NCBI GenBank assembly: GCA_003167055.1
Contig: PMUE01000003.1
Location: 1 to 13,151 of the forward strand
DNA from: Vulcanimicrobiota bacterium
GTDB taxonomy: Bacteria > Vulcanimicrobiota > Vulcanimicrobiia > Vulcanimicrobiales > Vulcanimicrobiaceae
Direction: 5' to 3'
Length of the DNA: 13,151 bases
The position numbers and the translations under genes were made by a program. Shown here piece by piece: positions 1 through 7,184 of this stretch (the stretch's first letter is position 1; every line of letters begins with the position of its first letter). The notes beneath the pieces are model-generated. The model saw nothing but the letters and a program-made list of their open reading frames with translations, made no database searches and was not told the DNA's origin.

Positions 1-1201
1 ACACGAACGGGATCGTCTTTCCTTGCGTCACCGGTATCGCGCTCTGCGGCGTGCGCAGCACGATGGTCTGCGTGCCGTAGTCGAACGTCGTGACGAAACG
101 TGAGATCACTTCGTAACCGATCAAACCGTCCGCCGGGAGGCCCGCGGTCATGCCGAACCCTTTACGCACTGGGAGCACCGTAAAGACCTGATCGGATACG
201 GTCGCATCACCGACCTGTAGCGTTTTGACGGTCGCAAAACTCGAGGATTCGGTCGCGTTGCCGACACCGTTGATCTGCGCCGATCCGCCGCCGGTCGCAC
301 CGATCTCTTTGGCGACGTCGGTATCGACAATGTTGGCGCCGCCGGTATCAAAGATGAAGTGATACGGCCCCTTGCCGTTGAGCATCACATCGAGGTAGAC
401 GTGATTTTCGGAAATGCGAATCGGCACAATGGTCTGCGTCGCACCGTTGGCAATGGAAAAATCGTGCGGCATTGATTGCGGCTTCGCAAGATGTGTCGAA
501 CCCCCGGCTGGGTTGACCTCGACGCTGGTTGCAGTGAACGATGTACTGTTCCCCTGGCTGCTGGTGTCGACTCGGAACGGAACCATCAACCCATGTACGG
601 GACGAAAATCGCTCATCGTCATGGTGGAAACAATCGGCCCGGCGGTCTGCACGGTTTGTGCGGGCAGATGCGTAGCGCGATCGAACCAGACGTCGAATGG
701 CACCTGCGAGCCGCGCGGCGTGACGGTAAGCACGTCATACGTCTTGCCCTTCTCGCTCTTCGTTCCGCCCCACGCGACGATAGCACCGCCGTAATTCATC
801 GTCCAGAGATCGTAGTTACCGAAGTACGCTTGATCGATCGCCGAGGAACGGCCGAGGACGCTGCCGTCGACAATGACCAGCCCGGTCTGATCGAGATTCC
901 AGTTCTGGCTGCCATCCCAACCGCTGCCCCCGCCGAGCGGCGGCGTAGAAAACGTGGACGCTTCGCGCGCGCCGCCCATCTCGTTCCAGCCCTCGGCCTG
1001 TCCCGAAAGACCGACCGCCACGACCTTGCCCTTGGCGTCGACGATTTCACCATTGCGCATGGCGCTCACGTGCAGCGCAGCGCCGGATTCTTTGATGAGG
1101 GTTGCGACCCTGGGGTCGGTGGAGGACGCAAATGACGCGGCCGGTACAAGACAAAGCAGGGCCGGTACCGCGAACGCAAGGATAGCTCGCCGTATCTTCA
1201 T
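1..1201 (-). CDS. Secreted retropepsin-like aspartyl protease, C-terminus cut by window edge
   Basis: The frame is open from ATG at 1201 to the left edge (400 full codons), so the C-terminus is missing. Residues 1-26 form a typical Sec signal peptide (MKIRR, then a hydrophobic stretch ending ASFA). Residues about 30-240 resemble the beta-rich, LolA-like periplasmic region found before some bacterial retropepsins (PFDVWFDRATHLP at 169-181, SDFRPVHGLMVPFRV at 197-211). The catalytic aspartate motif is FIFDTGGAN at 282-290 (D285). The second family signature, GLPADGLIGYEVISRF at 354-369, follows. From family knowledge this is a PF13650/PF13975-type peptidase acting outside the cytoplasm. Only one DTG is visible, so either the enzyme dimerises or a second lobe lies beyond the window. 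The ribosome binding site is weak (GGTAGG). A TTG lies 13 to 14 codons upstream in frame, but the ATG gives the clean signal peptide. It lies 50 bases downstream of the small secreted gene and could be co-transcribed with it. Confidence 0.85.
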   Translation of the reverse strand, partial: MKIRRAILAFAVPALLCLVPAASFASSTDPRVATLIKESGAALHVSAMRNGEIVDAKGKVVAVGLSGQAEGWNEMGGAREASTFSTPPLGGGSGWDGSQNWNLDQTGLVIVDGSVLGRSSAIDQAYFGNYDLWTMNYGGAIVAWGGTKSEKGKTYDVLTVTPRGSQVPFDVWFDRATHLPAQTVQTAGPIVSTMTMSDFRPVHGLMVPFRVDTSSQGNSTSFTATSVEVNPAGGSTHLAKPQSMPHDFSIANGATQTIVPIRISENHVYLDVMLNGKGPYHFIFDTGGANIVDTDVAKEIGATGGGSAQINGVGNATESSSFATVKTLQVGDATVSDQVFTVLPVRKGFGMTAGLPADGLIGYEVISRFVTTFDYGTQTIVLRTPQSAIPVTQGKTIPFV

Positions 1202-1251
1202 GCCTACCGATACGAGCGAGATGCCGCTACTGTTTCGCAAACCGGGCCGGT

Positions 1252-1707
1252 TCAGTGGCACTTCGACGCTCGTAGCTTGCGAATGGAGGCTTCGTTTGGG
1301 CGAGATGCCTGGAGCATCCGACGATCGGTGCTGTCCGCACTCGCTGCCAGGGCGTCAGCCGCAGCGCTGTCGCGCTCGGCTTCGGCAAGCATCGAACATC
1401 CTTGCTGGGCGTCATCTGCGACAAAGTATGCGGACGCTGCGAATTTTGCAAATGTGGCAGCTTGCAGCAAATCGCGTATGCGAGAGTCCATGTCGTGATG
1501 CGCGGCGCTCGCACAGTGTTCTACGTTGCGCGCCGCTATAGAATAAAGTTCGGCGACGACTGCGGGCGGCGGCGAGGTTGCGGACGGCTCGTAGTCGGCA
1601 ATCTCGATATGCCTGAGCGTCTTAGCGATTAAGTTCACATCGCATTGCGAATGCGCCCCCGGAGTCGCCGTCACTAGTCCAAAGATGATCGCAATCAGCA
1701 GACCCAT
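1252..1707 (-). CDS. Small secreted four-cysteine protein of unknown function
   Basis: I do not recognise this 151-residue protein. Residues 1-20 look like a Sec signal peptide (hydrophobic LLIAIIFGLV, then a cleavage-like AHS-Q). The mature part has four cysteines (C22, C65, C104, C150), a number compatible with two disulfides, and is alanine-rich and probably helical from about 75 to 125. A Shine-Dalgarno-like AAGGG lies about 8 bases before the ATG, which supports this start. It sits 54 bases after the subtilase stop and 50 bases before the aspartyl protease start, all on one strand, so it is probably part of the same exported-protein cassette. A role as inhibitor, chaperone or partner of either protease is only a guess from position. 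Antisense ORFs in the same stretch lack a signal peptide and ribosome binding site. Confidence 0.7.
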   Translation of the reverse strand: MGLLIAIIFGLVTATPGAHSQCDVNLIAKTLRHIEIADYEPSATSPPPAVVAELYSIAARNVEHCASAAHHDMDSRIRDLLQAATFAKFAASAYFVADDAQQGCSMLAEAERDSAAADALAASADSTDRRMLQASRPNEASIRKLRASKCH

Positions 1708-1712
1708 GCGCG

Positions 1713-1747
1713 ACCCTTCGAGGCTCGCTGCACTCGCACCTCAGGGT
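1713..1747 (-). promoter_or_regulatory. Inverted repeat overlapping the ribosome binding site of the small secreted gene
   Basis: Read on the minus strand, ACCCT-GAGG is followed after 15 bases by CCTC-GA-AGGGT. This gives a 5 + 4 base-pair stem with a 2-base bulge. The 3' arm contains the AAGGG that should be the ribosome binding site of the gene starting at 1707. If it folds in the mRNA it would cover that site. It could also be a weak intercistronic hairpin after the subtilase; no T-run follows, so it is not a convincing terminator. The arms are seen directly; the function is inference. Confidence 0.35.
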
Positions 1748-1761
1748 GAAAGGTAGTGTTC

Positions 1762-3543
1762 CTACGTCGGCTGGCTCGGGTCGTTCAAAGCCTTGGCCAT
1801 CGCGCGGTAGATGTTGAGCCGGCCGCAGCCCTGGTTCAGAGCGTGAATATTATCGGCCGTGCTGCACAGCAAGTTGTACATCGCCGTCGGTGATTGATAG
1901 CTTGCGCTCACCGAAAGAATCAATGCAGCAGCGCCGGCAACATGCGGCGTTGCCATTGAGGTTCCCGCGATCAGCGTACGGCAATTTCCGGGCTCGCCAA
2001 ACTCGGAGCTCGACGCGCAGTTCCCTTCGAAGCTCGTGTCGGACGACGATGCCATAAATGGCGTCGATGTCCAGATGTTCTCGATCCAGTGCAGATAGTC
2101 AGTACTGGTCGACGACAAGTCCGCGTTCGAAGGGTCGCCGCCCGGCGCCACAATCCCCCACGAAGCAACGCTGCCGGGTACGGTCGTGGCACCGTATTGC
2201 GTATAGCTCGTGACGTACTCCGATCCAATGCTTGCCCCGCTGTTGGTGTAGTTGGGCTGGCCGTCTTCGTATCCGCTTGCCCCGACAGCAATTACGCCCG
2301 CATCGCAGGCCGGAGCACTTACGCCCTCGCCGCCGGCATTGCCGGATGCCGCAACGACGATCACGTCGTGCGCGATCGCGTTCGCAATCGCGTCGCCTTC
2401 GACTTGGTCGGAATCTACACCAGGCGCAGAACAATCGTCTCCGCCGAGGCTCATGCTGATCACATTAGCGCCGTTGTTCACCGCGTCCGTGATCGCACTC
2501 GCGATGTCGGTGTCGGCCGCGCCGCATTGCGGATCATTGTCACCAGCCGTGTCGCCCGGTACGCAGTTGTCGTCCGGCGTCGGAAAAACGCGATAGAGCA
2601 TCAGCGAGACGTTGCTCGCGTCGCCGACGAACCCGTAATCGTTCTTGGCGTTGGCGACCGCGATGCCGGTCACGTCGGTGCCGTGGCCGTCGCCGTCGGT
2701 GACGAAGGTACCAGTGCTTTGCGTGTACGGCGCGGTGTTACTGGTGATGAAGCACTCGGTGCGCGCGATAGTGTCGAGCTTCACCTCGGGATGCGTGACG
2801 TCTTCGCCGGTATCGATGATCGCAAGCTTGACGTTGGTCGAACCGAGCGCATTTGAGTTCGCAGGAACCGCACTGCCGTTACTGGGCTGCGAATAAGCCA
2901 AGGCGTAATCGAGCTGCACGATGTGCATGTCCCACTGGCCGCCGGTGTTCGAGGTTTGATAGAGCGGTGCGGCCGCGCCGCCGGCCGCGTAGCCAACGAA
3001 ATACGGATCGTTGCCATTGTAAGGTGTGGTCACTTTGAGCGGAGACAAACGACGGGATTGGCTCACGGTGATGACACCGGGCATCGAGCGCAACGTCGAT
3101 TCGACTTCCGCGATATTTGACGTGGACACACTGAGCAAGCGGGTCGCGACGCCGGTTGCCGGATAGTCGAACTCGCGGATCTTGCTCACACCTAAGGATG
3201 CGACGCGTGCATCGATCGTCGCGGCTGGGTTTGCGATCGCGCTCGTGCGATACGCAACCGCGAGCACCGGTAACGTGGCTGTGCTGGCTGATCCGCGATA
3301 GGAGCGACGCGTTTCGGATGCAGCGCCGCCGCTCGCGCGTCCGCCCGAAGCATTCAGACTCGTATCGGACGACGGGCACGTATAGACCGATGCAATCGTT
3401 CCCGGCGTTGACGTCGCCGTCGGCGTCGGCGTCGAATTAATAGGAGGCGAACTGCTACCGCCGCCCCCGCCACCGCAGGCGGCAAGCGGAATCATCAGTA
3501 GCGCGGCCGTCAGCGACGCGCCCAAGCGAGCAAGCGAAATCAA
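1762..3543 (-). CDS. S8 family subtilisin-like serine protease, lipoprotein
   Basis: This 593-residue protein is a complete subtilase. Residues 1-23 form a lipoprotein signal peptide with lipobox LAAC (C23), followed by a glycine/serine/proline/threonine linker to about residue 50. Residues about 95-170 look like an I9-type inhibitory propeptide (EVESTLRSMPGVITVSQSRR at 146-165). The catalytic triad is D244 (AIIDTGED), H287 (GDGHGTD) and S529 (GTSMATPHVAG), with oxyanion-hole N402 (AASGN). About nine cysteines in the mature part suggest disulfides. It probably cuts proteins at the cell surface while anchored by lipid. The start is TTG, supported by AAAGGGGA six bases upstream and by the lipoprotein signal it yields. 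It begins 60 bases after cinA ends; I could not find a clear promoter in that gap. Specificity cannot be read from the sequence. Confidence 0.93.
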   Translation of the reverse strand: MISLARLGASLTAALLMIPLAACGGGGGGSSSPPINSTPTPTATSTPGTIASVYTCPSSDTSLNASGGRASGGAASETRRSYRGSASTATLPVLAVAYRTSAIANPAATIDARVASLGVSKIREFDYPATGVATRLLSVSTSNIAEVESTLRSMPGVITVSQSRRLSPLKVTTPYNGNDPYFVGYAAGGAAAPLYQTSNTGGQWDMHIVQLDYALAYSQPSNGSAVPANSNALGSTNVKLAIIDTGEDVTHPEVKLDTIARTECFITSNTAPYTQSTGTFVTDGDGHGTDVTGIAVANAKNDYGFVGDASNVSLMLYRVFPTPDDNCVPGDTAGDNDPQCGAADTDIASAITDAVNNGANVISMSLGGDDCSAPGVDSDQVEGDAIANAIAHDVIVVAASGNAGGEGVSAPACDAGVIAVGASGYEDGQPNYTNSGASIGSEYVTSYTQYGATTVPGSVASWGIVAPGGDPSNADLSSTSTDYLHWIENIWTSTPFMASSSDTSFEGNCASSSEFGEPGNCRTLIAGTSMATPHVAGAAALILSVSASYQSPTAMYNLLCSTADNIHALNQGCGRLNIYRAMAKALNDPSQPT

Positions 3544-3549
3544 GGTGGG

Positions 3550-3557
3550 TCCCCTTT
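3550..3557 (-). promoter_or_regulatory. Shine-Dalgarno site fixing the TTG start of the subtilase
   Basis: On the minus strand AAAGGGGA ends six bases before TTG at 3543. No ATG or GTG in the same frame has both this spacing and the complete lipoprotein signal, so the site decides the start. Confidence 0.6.
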
Positions 3558-3603
3558 GCGATTCGAGTCTACCGCAAGAACGTGAAGTGGCGCTGTGAGT
3601 GTT

Positions 3604-4860
3604 TCATGAGAATCTGCGACTTAACAGACGCCATACAAGACCAAGCGCCATTACGCTTGCGCGACGCTGCACCGCGTCACGGTCGCCGCGAAAGTTGAAC
3701 TGATAGGTGTGCATTTCCCCTTCGACGTCAGTCGCAAACCACACCAAGCCCACCGGTTTCTCGGCCGTACCACCGTCGGGGCCGGCGATGCCGGTGGTCG
3801 CGATTGCATAGGAGGTGCCGAGCCGTTCGCGGGCGCCGCGCGCCATTTCGATGGCCGCTTCTTCACTCACCGCACCGAAGCGCTCCAGCGTCGTTTCGCT
3901 TACGCCAAGCTCGGCAATTTTGACCGCGTTGTCGTACGCGACGATGCCGCCCAGAAAACTGCGCGACGATCCGGGGACGGCGGTCAGCGCCGCGGCGATT
4001 CGGCCGCCGGTGCACGACTCGGCCACCGCGATCGTCTTGCCGTTCGGCTGCAGCAACGCGTGGACGGCAGCAGCGAGCGTGGTGTCATCGGCGCCAAAGA
4101 TAAAGCCGTCGAGCCGTTCGCGCACTTGCGCCTCGACCGGCGCGAGCAGCGTCTGCGCTTCCTGCGCTGAGCGCGCCTTCGCCATGATCTTCACGTCGCA
4201 CAATCCTTCGTGCGCGAGCACGGCGATCTTCGGGTTCTCGCCGGCGCGAAACAGATCGTCGATGCGATGGTCAATCTCGGATTCACCGAGATTGACGGTA
4301 TGCAGGACGCGCGTGTAGATGCCGTCGACGATCGCGTAACGTTCACGTAAGAATGGAATTAAGAGCTCGGTGAGCATCGGCTTCATCTCGCGCGGCACGC
4401 CCGGCATGCACGCAATGAATTTTCCGCTCGAATCAAAGGCGACAAAGCCAGGAGCAGTGCCGCGCGGGTTCTCCAGCACGAGACTCCCGCGCGGCACGTA
4501 CGCCTGTTTGCGATTGTTCTCGCGCATCTCCCGCCCGATGTGTGCAAAGAAATCTTGCATTTGTTTAAGAGACGGCTCGTGCAATTCCAAATCGAGACCG
4601 AGCGCATCACTTGCTGCTTCCTTGGTGAGGTCATCAACCGTCGGACCGAGTCCGCCAGTAGTAATCACGCCGTCCACGCGCTCGAGCGCGGCGCGCATCG
4701 CACTCACAATGCGACTACGGTTATCACCGATCGCGTGCGTACCGTACACGTCGATGCCGGCCGTCGCGAGCGATTGCGCAACGAAGACGGTGTTGGTATC
4801 GGTCAATTGACCGAGCAACAGTTCCGTTCCGACCGCGATGAGTTCAACCGCGAGGGGCAT
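3604..4860 (-). CDS. cinA: CinA family protein: MoCF-like domain plus NMN deamidase domain
   Basis: At 418 residues from ATG 4860 this has the full family length. The N-terminal MoCF-biosynthesis-like (COG1058) domain starts with VELIAVGTELLLGQ at 5-18 and holds TTGGLGPTVDD at 67-77. The C-terminal CinA/PncC domain holds AESCTGG at 280-286, SFLGGIVAYDN at 301-311 and TGIAGPDGGTAEKPVG at 356-371. In characterised members the C-terminal domain deamidates nicotinamide mononucleotide to nicotinate mononucleotide, and the N-terminal domain can hydrolyse ADP-ribose. The name comes from competence and damage induction, which nothing here demonstrates. The frame extends upstream to a TTG at 4917 and an ATG at 4896. 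I chose 4860 because the conserved N-terminus begins there and it overlaps the upstream gene by 17 bases, like its neighbours. It is the last gene of the operon, and nadE in the same operon supports the NAD-recycling role. Confidence 0.93.
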   Translation of the reverse strand: MPLAVELIAVGTELLLGQLTDTNTVFVAQSLATAGIDVYGTHAIGDNRSRIVSAMRAALERVDGVITTGGLGPTVDDLTKEAASDALGLDLELHEPSLKQMQDFFAHIGREMRENNRKQAYVPRGSLVLENPRGTAPGFVAFDSSGKFIACMPGVPREMKPMLTELLIPFLRERYAIVDGIYTRVLHTVNLGESEIDHRIDDLFRAGENPKIAVLAHEGLCDVKIMAKARSAQEAQTLLAPVEAQVRERLDGFIFGADDTTLAAAVHALLQPNGKTIAVAESCTGGRIAAALTAVPGSSRSFLGGIVAYDNAVKIAELGVSETTLERFGAVSEEAAIEMARGARERLGTSYAIATTGIAGPDGGTAEKPVGLVWFATDVEGEMHTYQFNFRGDRDAVQRRASVMALGLVWRLLSRRFS

Positions 4861-5416
4861 CAAACCACGACGGATAGGTGAAGTGTACGTCGGCATCAAA
4901 GCCGTCGGCCGCCTCAATCATTGCCGCGCGGCGTTCTGCCGCGTGTTCCGGTCCGGGTTTCTCGCGCTGCATCACGAGCTTCATCCCGCCCAGGCGCTCG
5001 ACGAAACGCGTGAAGCGCTCGTCCATCGCCGCCTGCAGCCGTTGCCTGAGGATCTTGCCGACGCGCGGCGCAAGGCCGCTGGTGGCAATCGCGATGCGCA
5101 CCGGCCCGGCTTTGGCAATTGCGGTCATGGCGACGAAGCCGTACTTGGGTTGATCGATGCAGCAGAGCAGAAATTTGTGCTGATCCGCAAGCGCCCGCAA
5201 CCGCGCTGAGAGCGCCTCGTCTTGCGGCGTCGAGATCACGAAATACGCGTCGGTTACGTCCTCGTCACGCAGCGACGCCGGATCGATGATCCAACGCACG
5301 TCGGCGCCCGAGTCGCGCAACGCCGCCGCTTTGTCGATCGCTTCACGATTGTCGATTTCACCGATCACCACGCAGCGCCGGCCGCGCAGATTCAGGCTGA
5401 CAGGGAAAAACGCCAT
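4844..5416 (-). CDS. Precorrin-2 dehydrogenase / sirohydrochlorin ferrochelatase-like protein (CysG N-terminal / Met8 type)
   Basis: This 190-residue protein follows the CysG-N/Met8 layout: N-terminal FPVSLNLRGRRCVVIG at 4-19, ISTPQDEALSARL at 61-73, CIDQPKYGF at 86-94, VRIAIATSGLAPRVGKILRQ at 106-125, then a helical tail. Known members oxidise precorrin-2 to sirohydrochlorin with NAD+ and may insert iron, making sirohaem for sulfite and nitrite reductases. D88 aligns with the essential D104 of E. coli CysG, and S113 with its phospho-serine region. Oddly, the usual VVGGGxVAxRK nucleotide loop reads VVIGEIDNREAIDK here, so two loop glycines are missing; NAD+ binding may be weak or altered. The ATG overlaps the nadE stop as TAATG, which fixes the start and implies coupled translation. 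No uroporphyrinogen methyltransferase domain is attached. Confidence 0.75.
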   Translation of the reverse strand: MAFFPVSLNLRGRRCVVIGEIDNREAIDKAAALRDSGADVRWIIDPASLRDEDVTDAYFVISTPQDEALSARLRALADQHKFLLCCIDQPKYGFVAMTAIAKAGPVRIAIATSGLAPRVGKILRQRLQAAMDERFTRFVERLGGMKLVMQREKPGPEHAAERRAAMIEAADGFDADVHFTYPSWFDAPRG

Positions 5417-6267
5417 TAGTAATCGACCGGACGCAGATAGAATTCGTTGATTGCCGTGTTGGTCAAGGTCGCGGTGGTCGGCAGATGCCGCTTCCAGTGC
5501 GTGGAGTCGACCCGGCGGCGCACGAGCCCAACGTCGCGCGCGTCGAAGCCGCGTTCGATGAGCTGCTGGTCGTTGTACCCCAGCAGGAGCTGCGCGAGGA
5601 TCGCATCCGCGCGCGCATAGGTGATGCCGAGATCGCCTTCGTCGGTCTGGTCGGCTTCGAGATCGGCACTCGGCGCTTTGTCGATCAACGCTTGCGGTAC
5701 GCCGAGATAACGCGCCAGCGCCCACACTTGCGTCTTGAAAAGATCGCCGAGCGGATTGACCGGCGGCGTGTCGTCGGCGTGCCAGGTAAAGTAGCCCAAC
5801 AGCCGTTCGGTTTTGTTGCCGGTGCCGATCGGCAGCGCGTCGAGTTTGGCGGATTGATCGAAGAGCACGACCATGCGCGTGCGCGCCATCACGTTACCGC
5901 GCCGGCGCGCGTCGGCATCCGGCTCGAATTGTAGGTAGCCATCCACCGCGCCGGTGATTCCGATCGTGCGCGCGTGGATGCCGAGCGCATCGATCACCAG
6001 CTGCGCATCGGCAAGGCTCGCCGGGCTCGACGACTTGTAGGGCATGCGAAAAGCGTAGACGTTCTCCGCTCCGAGCGCGCGCGCACATAGATACGCGGTG
6101 ACGGCGGAATCGACGCCACCCGAAAGACCGATGACGGCGCGTCCGATTCCGCGGCGCTCGATCAACTCGTCGCGCAAGAACGCTTCGAGCCAGCGCGTCG
6201 CAACTTCGGGATTAATGGGCGGCGGCTGCTGCAGCGCCGCGGTGTTTTCGCGGATAACGGCGAGCAC
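5416..6267 (-). CDS. nadE: NAD+ synthetase, synthetase domain only
   Basis: This 283-residue protein is an ATP-pyrophosphatase of the NadE family. Visible motifs are the PP-loop LSGGVDSA at 48-55, NVMARTRM at 125-132, GTGNKTERLLGYFT at 148-161, NPLGDLFKTQV at 171-181 and PSADLEADQTDE at 199-210, with the basic KR near the C-terminus (259-260). It adenylates nicotinate adenine dinucleotide and converts it to NAD+ with ammonia. It has no glutaminase domain of its own; the gene directly upstream encodes a CN-hydrolase that probably supplies ammonia from glutamine. The start is GTG at 6267, overlapping the upstream stop as TAGTG, so translation is probably coupled. Its own stop overlaps the next start as TAATG. 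It could work with free ammonia alone. Confidence 0.93.
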   Translation of the reverse strand: MLAVIRENTAALQQPPPINPEVATRWLEAFLRDELIERRGIGRAVIGLSGGVDSAVTAYLCARALGAENVYAFRMPYKSSSPASLADAQLVIDALGIHARTIGITGAVDGYLQFEPDADARRRGNVMARTRMVVLFDQSAKLDALPIGTGNKTERLLGYFTWHADDTPPVNPLGDLFKTQVWALARYLGVPQALIDKAPSADLEADQTDEGDLGITYARADAILAQLLLGYNDQQLIERGFDARDVGLVRRRVDSTHWKRHLPTTATLTNTAINEFYLRPVDY

Positions 6268-7184
6268 TACGGTCGTCCCTTCGGTAGCGGCAGTTCGTCG
6301 TCGAGCAACAGATCGGGAAGCACGGCGCCCAAGTCGCCGAGCAGCGGCAAGGACGCGCGCGCAAGATCAGCTTCGCGCAAATCGATCGTGCCGCTCACAA
6401 CGCATTCCCCGATCTCGGGCGCCTTCACCGTCACGTGCCCGCGCGGATCGATGATGCACGACGACCCCGTCATGCCTTTGCCGCCTTCGAATCCGGTGAG
6501 GCCGGCGTACAGCACGTACACGCCATGTTCGGTCGCGCTTGCGCGCAAAATCTCGCGCCAGTGCGTGATCGACGTCAACTCGCTGTCGCCCTCGATACCG
6601 CGGCCCGGCGCCGCCGACGGCACGAGCAGGACGCGCGCGCCTTTGATCGCGGCAATGGTCGGCATGATCGCGTGCCACACGTCCTCACAAATCAACATCG
6701 CCATGCGGCCGATGCGCGTTTCGAACGTTTGCAGGCGCCGCCCACGCGAAAGAAATCGCTCTTCGTCGAACATCCCGTAGGTCGGCAAGAACATCTTGCG
6801 GTGCACGTGCACGATCTCGTGACCCTTCGCCCCGACGCGCAGGTAGAGCGCGCTGTTGTAGTACGTGCCGTCATCGTTCTCGTAAAATCCGCAGCACAGC
6901 TCGACGTCACGATCGCCCGCACCCTCGCGCCACGCGCGCGCCAAGTCAGTCGCAAACGCCTTCGCCGGTTGGGCTAAGTCGTACACGGCGCCCTCGAGAA
7001 AATACCCGGTCATCGCGGCTTCGGGAAGCACGATAAGATCGGGCGTGCCCTCCTCGGCGATTTGCGCGAAGGCTTCGCTCGTCTGGGCTAAATTTTCGCG
7101 ATAGCGTCCCTTGGCCGGCTTGACTTGAATGAGGCGCACGTCGTAGTGCGCCGGCGAACGCTCGCCGTTAGCCCGGGCCGGCAC
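6267..7184 (-). CDS. Carbon-nitrogen hydrolase, probable glutaminase partner of NadE
   Basis: This 305-residue nitrilase-superfamily protein has the Glu-Lys-Cys triad: E55 in LPEAAMTGY, K130 in HRKMFLPTYGMFDE and C166 in LICEDVWH. These motifs closely resemble the N-terminal glutaminase domain of glutamine-dependent NAD synthetases, in particular HRKMFLPTYGMFDE. The gene ends in a TAGTG overlap with nadE, so the likely role is to release ammonia from glutamine and channel it to the synthetase. Other amidase roles, such as omega-amidase or carbamoylputrescine hydrolase, cannot be excluded but fit the context less well. The GTG start at 7184 overlaps the upstream oxidoreductase by 17 bases and has no clear ribosome binding site. 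A second in-frame GTG at about 7139 would remove 15 residues and put VRLIQVKP at the N-terminus, also plausible. Confidence 0.85.
   Translation of the reverse strand: MPARANGERSPAHYDVRLIQVKPAKGRYRENLAQTSEAFAQIAEEGTPDLIVLPEAAMTGYFLEGAVYDLAQPAKAFATDLARAWREGAGDRDVELCCGFYENDDGTYYNSALYLRVGAKGHEIVHVHRKMFLPTYGMFDEERFLSRGRRLQTFETRIGRMAMLICEDVWHAIMPTIAAIKGARVLLVPSAAPGRGIEGDSELTSITHWREILRASATEHGVYVLYAGLTGFEGGKGMTGSSCIIDPRGHVTVKAPEIGECVVSGTIDLREADLARASLPLLGDLGAVLPDLLLDDELPLPKGRP

Noticed and set aside
476..1135. 219-residue plus-strand ORF at the left end
   Set aside because: Lies opposite the aspartyl protease, whose frame carries a signal peptide, the DTG motif and domain signatures. The plus-strand product has none.
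2089..2856. 255-residue plus-strand ORF inside the subtilase region
   Set aside because: Antisense shadow of the subtilase catalytic domain. Low-complexity Val/Arg/Ala composition and no recognisable motif.
4861..4917. Longer CinA N-terminus from TTG 4917 or ATG 4896
   Set aside because: The added residues lack family similarity. ATG 4860 gives the usual CinA start and length.
5417..5725. Longer N-terminus for the precorrin-2 dehydrogenase-like protein, extending into nadE
   Set aside because: The extra part is an Arg-rich frame-shadow of nadE, while the family N-terminus begins exactly at the ATG in the TAATG overlap.
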